11,990 nt of DNA from Candidatus Nomurabacteria bacterium CG_4_10_14_0_2_um_filter_30_12 (lineage in GTDB: Bacteria; Patescibacteriota; Minisyncoccia; Phycocordibacterales; UBA9973). Where the stretch lies: contig PFOY01000007.1 in assembly GCA_002792755.1 (NCBI GenBank), positions 1 through 11,990 on the forward strand, in the 5' to 3' direction. Shown in pieces: positions 10,907 through 11,990 of this stretch. How positions within the stretch are numbered: position 1 is the stretch's first letter; each line of letters starts with the position of its first letter. A model generated the notes under the pieces. It saw nothing but the letters and a program-made list of their open reading frames with translations, made no database searches and was not told the origin of the DNA. A program made the position numbers and the translations under genes.

Positions 10907-11893
10907 ATGTTTATTCATAAATATAACAATATCATATCAATGGAAAATCTCCTTGTAGCTTGGGAGCATTTTCTATGTGGTAAACGTAAGAAAAAAGATA
11001 TAATGATATTTCAAGCTAAACTCTCAGATAACTTAAATGATTTATATAACCTCCTTAAAGCAAGAACCTACAAACATAGTGAGTATTCAGCTTTTAATAT
11101 TTCTGATCCAAAACCAAGAAATATTCATAAGGCAATAGTATGAGATAGATTACTACATCATTTAATTTATAAAAACTTATACCCATATTTCGACGAGCGT
11201 TTCATTTATGATTCTTACTCGTGTAGAAATAATAAAGGGACGCATAGAGCGTTAGATAGGTTTCAATCTTTTGCGAGAAAAGTATCAGAAAATAATATTA
11301 GAACCTGTTATGTTTTAAAAGGTGATATTAAAAAGTTTTTTGCCAGCATTGATCATAATATTTTGTATACGATTCTTAGAAGACACATAGAAGACGAAGA
11401 ATGGCATTGGTTAATTAAACAAGTAGTCTCAAGTTTTCATTCAACTGAAATTGGTGTTGGTCTTCCCTTAGGTAATCTTACTTCACAATTGTTTGTGAAT
11501 ATTTATATGCACGAATTTAATATGTTTCTAAAACAAGAACTGAAAGTGAAATACTATATTCGTTATGCCGACGATTTTGCCATCTTTTCAGATAACAAAA
11601 TATATTTAGAGGAATTACTTCCTAAAATGGAAAAGTTTTTGAATGAAAAGTTAAAGCTGAGACTTCACGAGAATAAAGTGTATATCAAAACATATGCTTC
11701 GGGTGTAGATTTTTTAGGTTGGGTCCACTTTCCACATCATCGGCAAATACGAACGACCACTAAAAGAAAAATAATTAAAAAATTAGTAGGCTATCCAAAG
11801 AAAGAGACAATAAATTCATATCGAGGATTATTAAGTCATGGGGATACTTACAAACTTAAAAAAACTTTGGCACATATCTTTTTTATGTCATAA
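10907..11893 (+). pseudogene. DGR reverse transcriptase, interrupted by an in-frame TGA
   Basis: Counting from ATG 10907 there are 328 residue positions, with TGA at position 79 (11141-11143). The frame is otherwise open. Motifs: an N-terminal FNISDPKPRNIHKAIV segment, DRLLHH after the stop, RFIYDSYSCRNNKGTHRAL, motif A LKGDIKKFFASIDH with D140, GLPLGNLTSQ (185-194, the xxxSQ form seen in DGR and retron-type RTs rather than group II introns), YADD (220-223) and DFLGW in the thumb. Relatives have Arg at the stop position (IVRDR), so one base change from AGA or CGA explains it. Product pieces would be 10907-11140 and, from an internal start such as TTG 11363, 11363-11893; the latter lacks motif A. 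A GTG start at 10889 is also possible. The C-terminus may be shortened by a T6 run at 11879-11884. Confidence 0.88.
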
Positions 11894-11901
11894 TGTAGAT
11901 T

Positions 11902-11990
11902 ATGCGAAAGAGTATTTTGGAGAAAATTTTTAGTGCACCTGCTGAAGTATTAGAAAAAGGTGTTGAATTGGAAAAAGAAATAAAAGATGA
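11902..11990 (+). CDS. Start of an unidentified protein (3'-partial)
   Basis: ATG 11902 opens MRKSILEKIFSAPAEVLEKG and stays open to the window end (29 residues, then a partial codon). The composition is amphipathic and charged, as in a real protein, but too little is present for a family call. It starts 8 bp after the RT stop. It would overlap the alternative RT C-terminus (see the T6 finding) in another frame, so only one of the two readings may be real. No Shine-Dalgarno site is seen. Confidence 0.4.
   Translation, partial: MRKSILEKIFSAPAEVLEKGVELEKEIKD

Noticed and set aside
11141..11143. UGA recoded as Gly (genetic code 25) or Trp
   Set aside because: Long genes here (883, 569, 227 residues) contain no internal TGA, and Arg rather than Gly or Trp is expected at this site. 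A single TGA is better explained by mutation or error.
10907..11893. Group II intron or retron reverse transcriptase
   Set aside because: The motif is GLPLGNLTSQ, not the PQGG form of group II introns; there is no intron RNA or maturase domain. The adjacent VR/TR pair and Avd fix it as a DGR.

Overview
The window is AT-rich with short intergenic spaces, sparse Shine-Dalgarno sites, a heptamer AAATTAC repeat and a large Cys-rich zinc-ribbon family with no obvious model. It carries a diversity-generating retroelement (DGR). Together these suggest a Patescibacteria (CPR) genome, most likely Parcubacteria/Nomurabacteria-like; the lineage is inference. The standard code is used: the long genes contain no internal TGA, and all recognised genes end in TAA or TAG.

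Region 1 (1-2979): two related zinc-ribbon proteins of unknown function, the first cut by the window edge, separated by a structured AT-rich leader. Region 2 (2981-3547): rplS (bL19) from an apparently leaderless promoter, then tRNA-Leu(GAG). Region 3 (3548-4062): no intact gene; a well-formed promoter with no ORF behind it and a minus-strand gene remnant broken by a TAG. Region 4 (4063-8022): SDR oxidoreductase, PduO-type cobalamin adenosyltransferase and a type II P-type ATPase, closely spaced and probably one transcript. Region 5 (8067-9267): tRNA-His(GTG), tsaE and tsaC/sua5; the last two are steps of tRNA t6A synthesis.

Region 6 (9271-11893) is the highlight, a DGR. A promoter drives a 227-aa target protein whose C-terminus holds a 122-bp variable repeat (VR, 9893-10014). 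A matching template repeat (TR, 10383-10504) lies 490 bp downstream. VR and TR differ at 13 positions, and all 13 are adenines in TR, which is the signature of adenine-specific mutagenic retrohoming. An avd-type four-helix-bundle gene lies on the opposite strand (10869-10522), directly downstream of TR and antisense to any TR transcript that runs on. The reverse transcriptase follows on the plus strand (10907-11893), complete in its core motifs but interrupted by one in-frame TGA at an expected Arg position. The locus also has a small hairpin just after VR, palindromic 8-bp tandem repeats across the target stop codon, a strong terminator between target and TR, a frameshifted small ORF, and a perfect hairpin at the avd/RT divergence. 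The simplest reading is a DGR that has been active but whose RT is now inactivated, unless the stop is suppressed or is a sequence error.

A further partial gene begins at 11902 and runs off the window.
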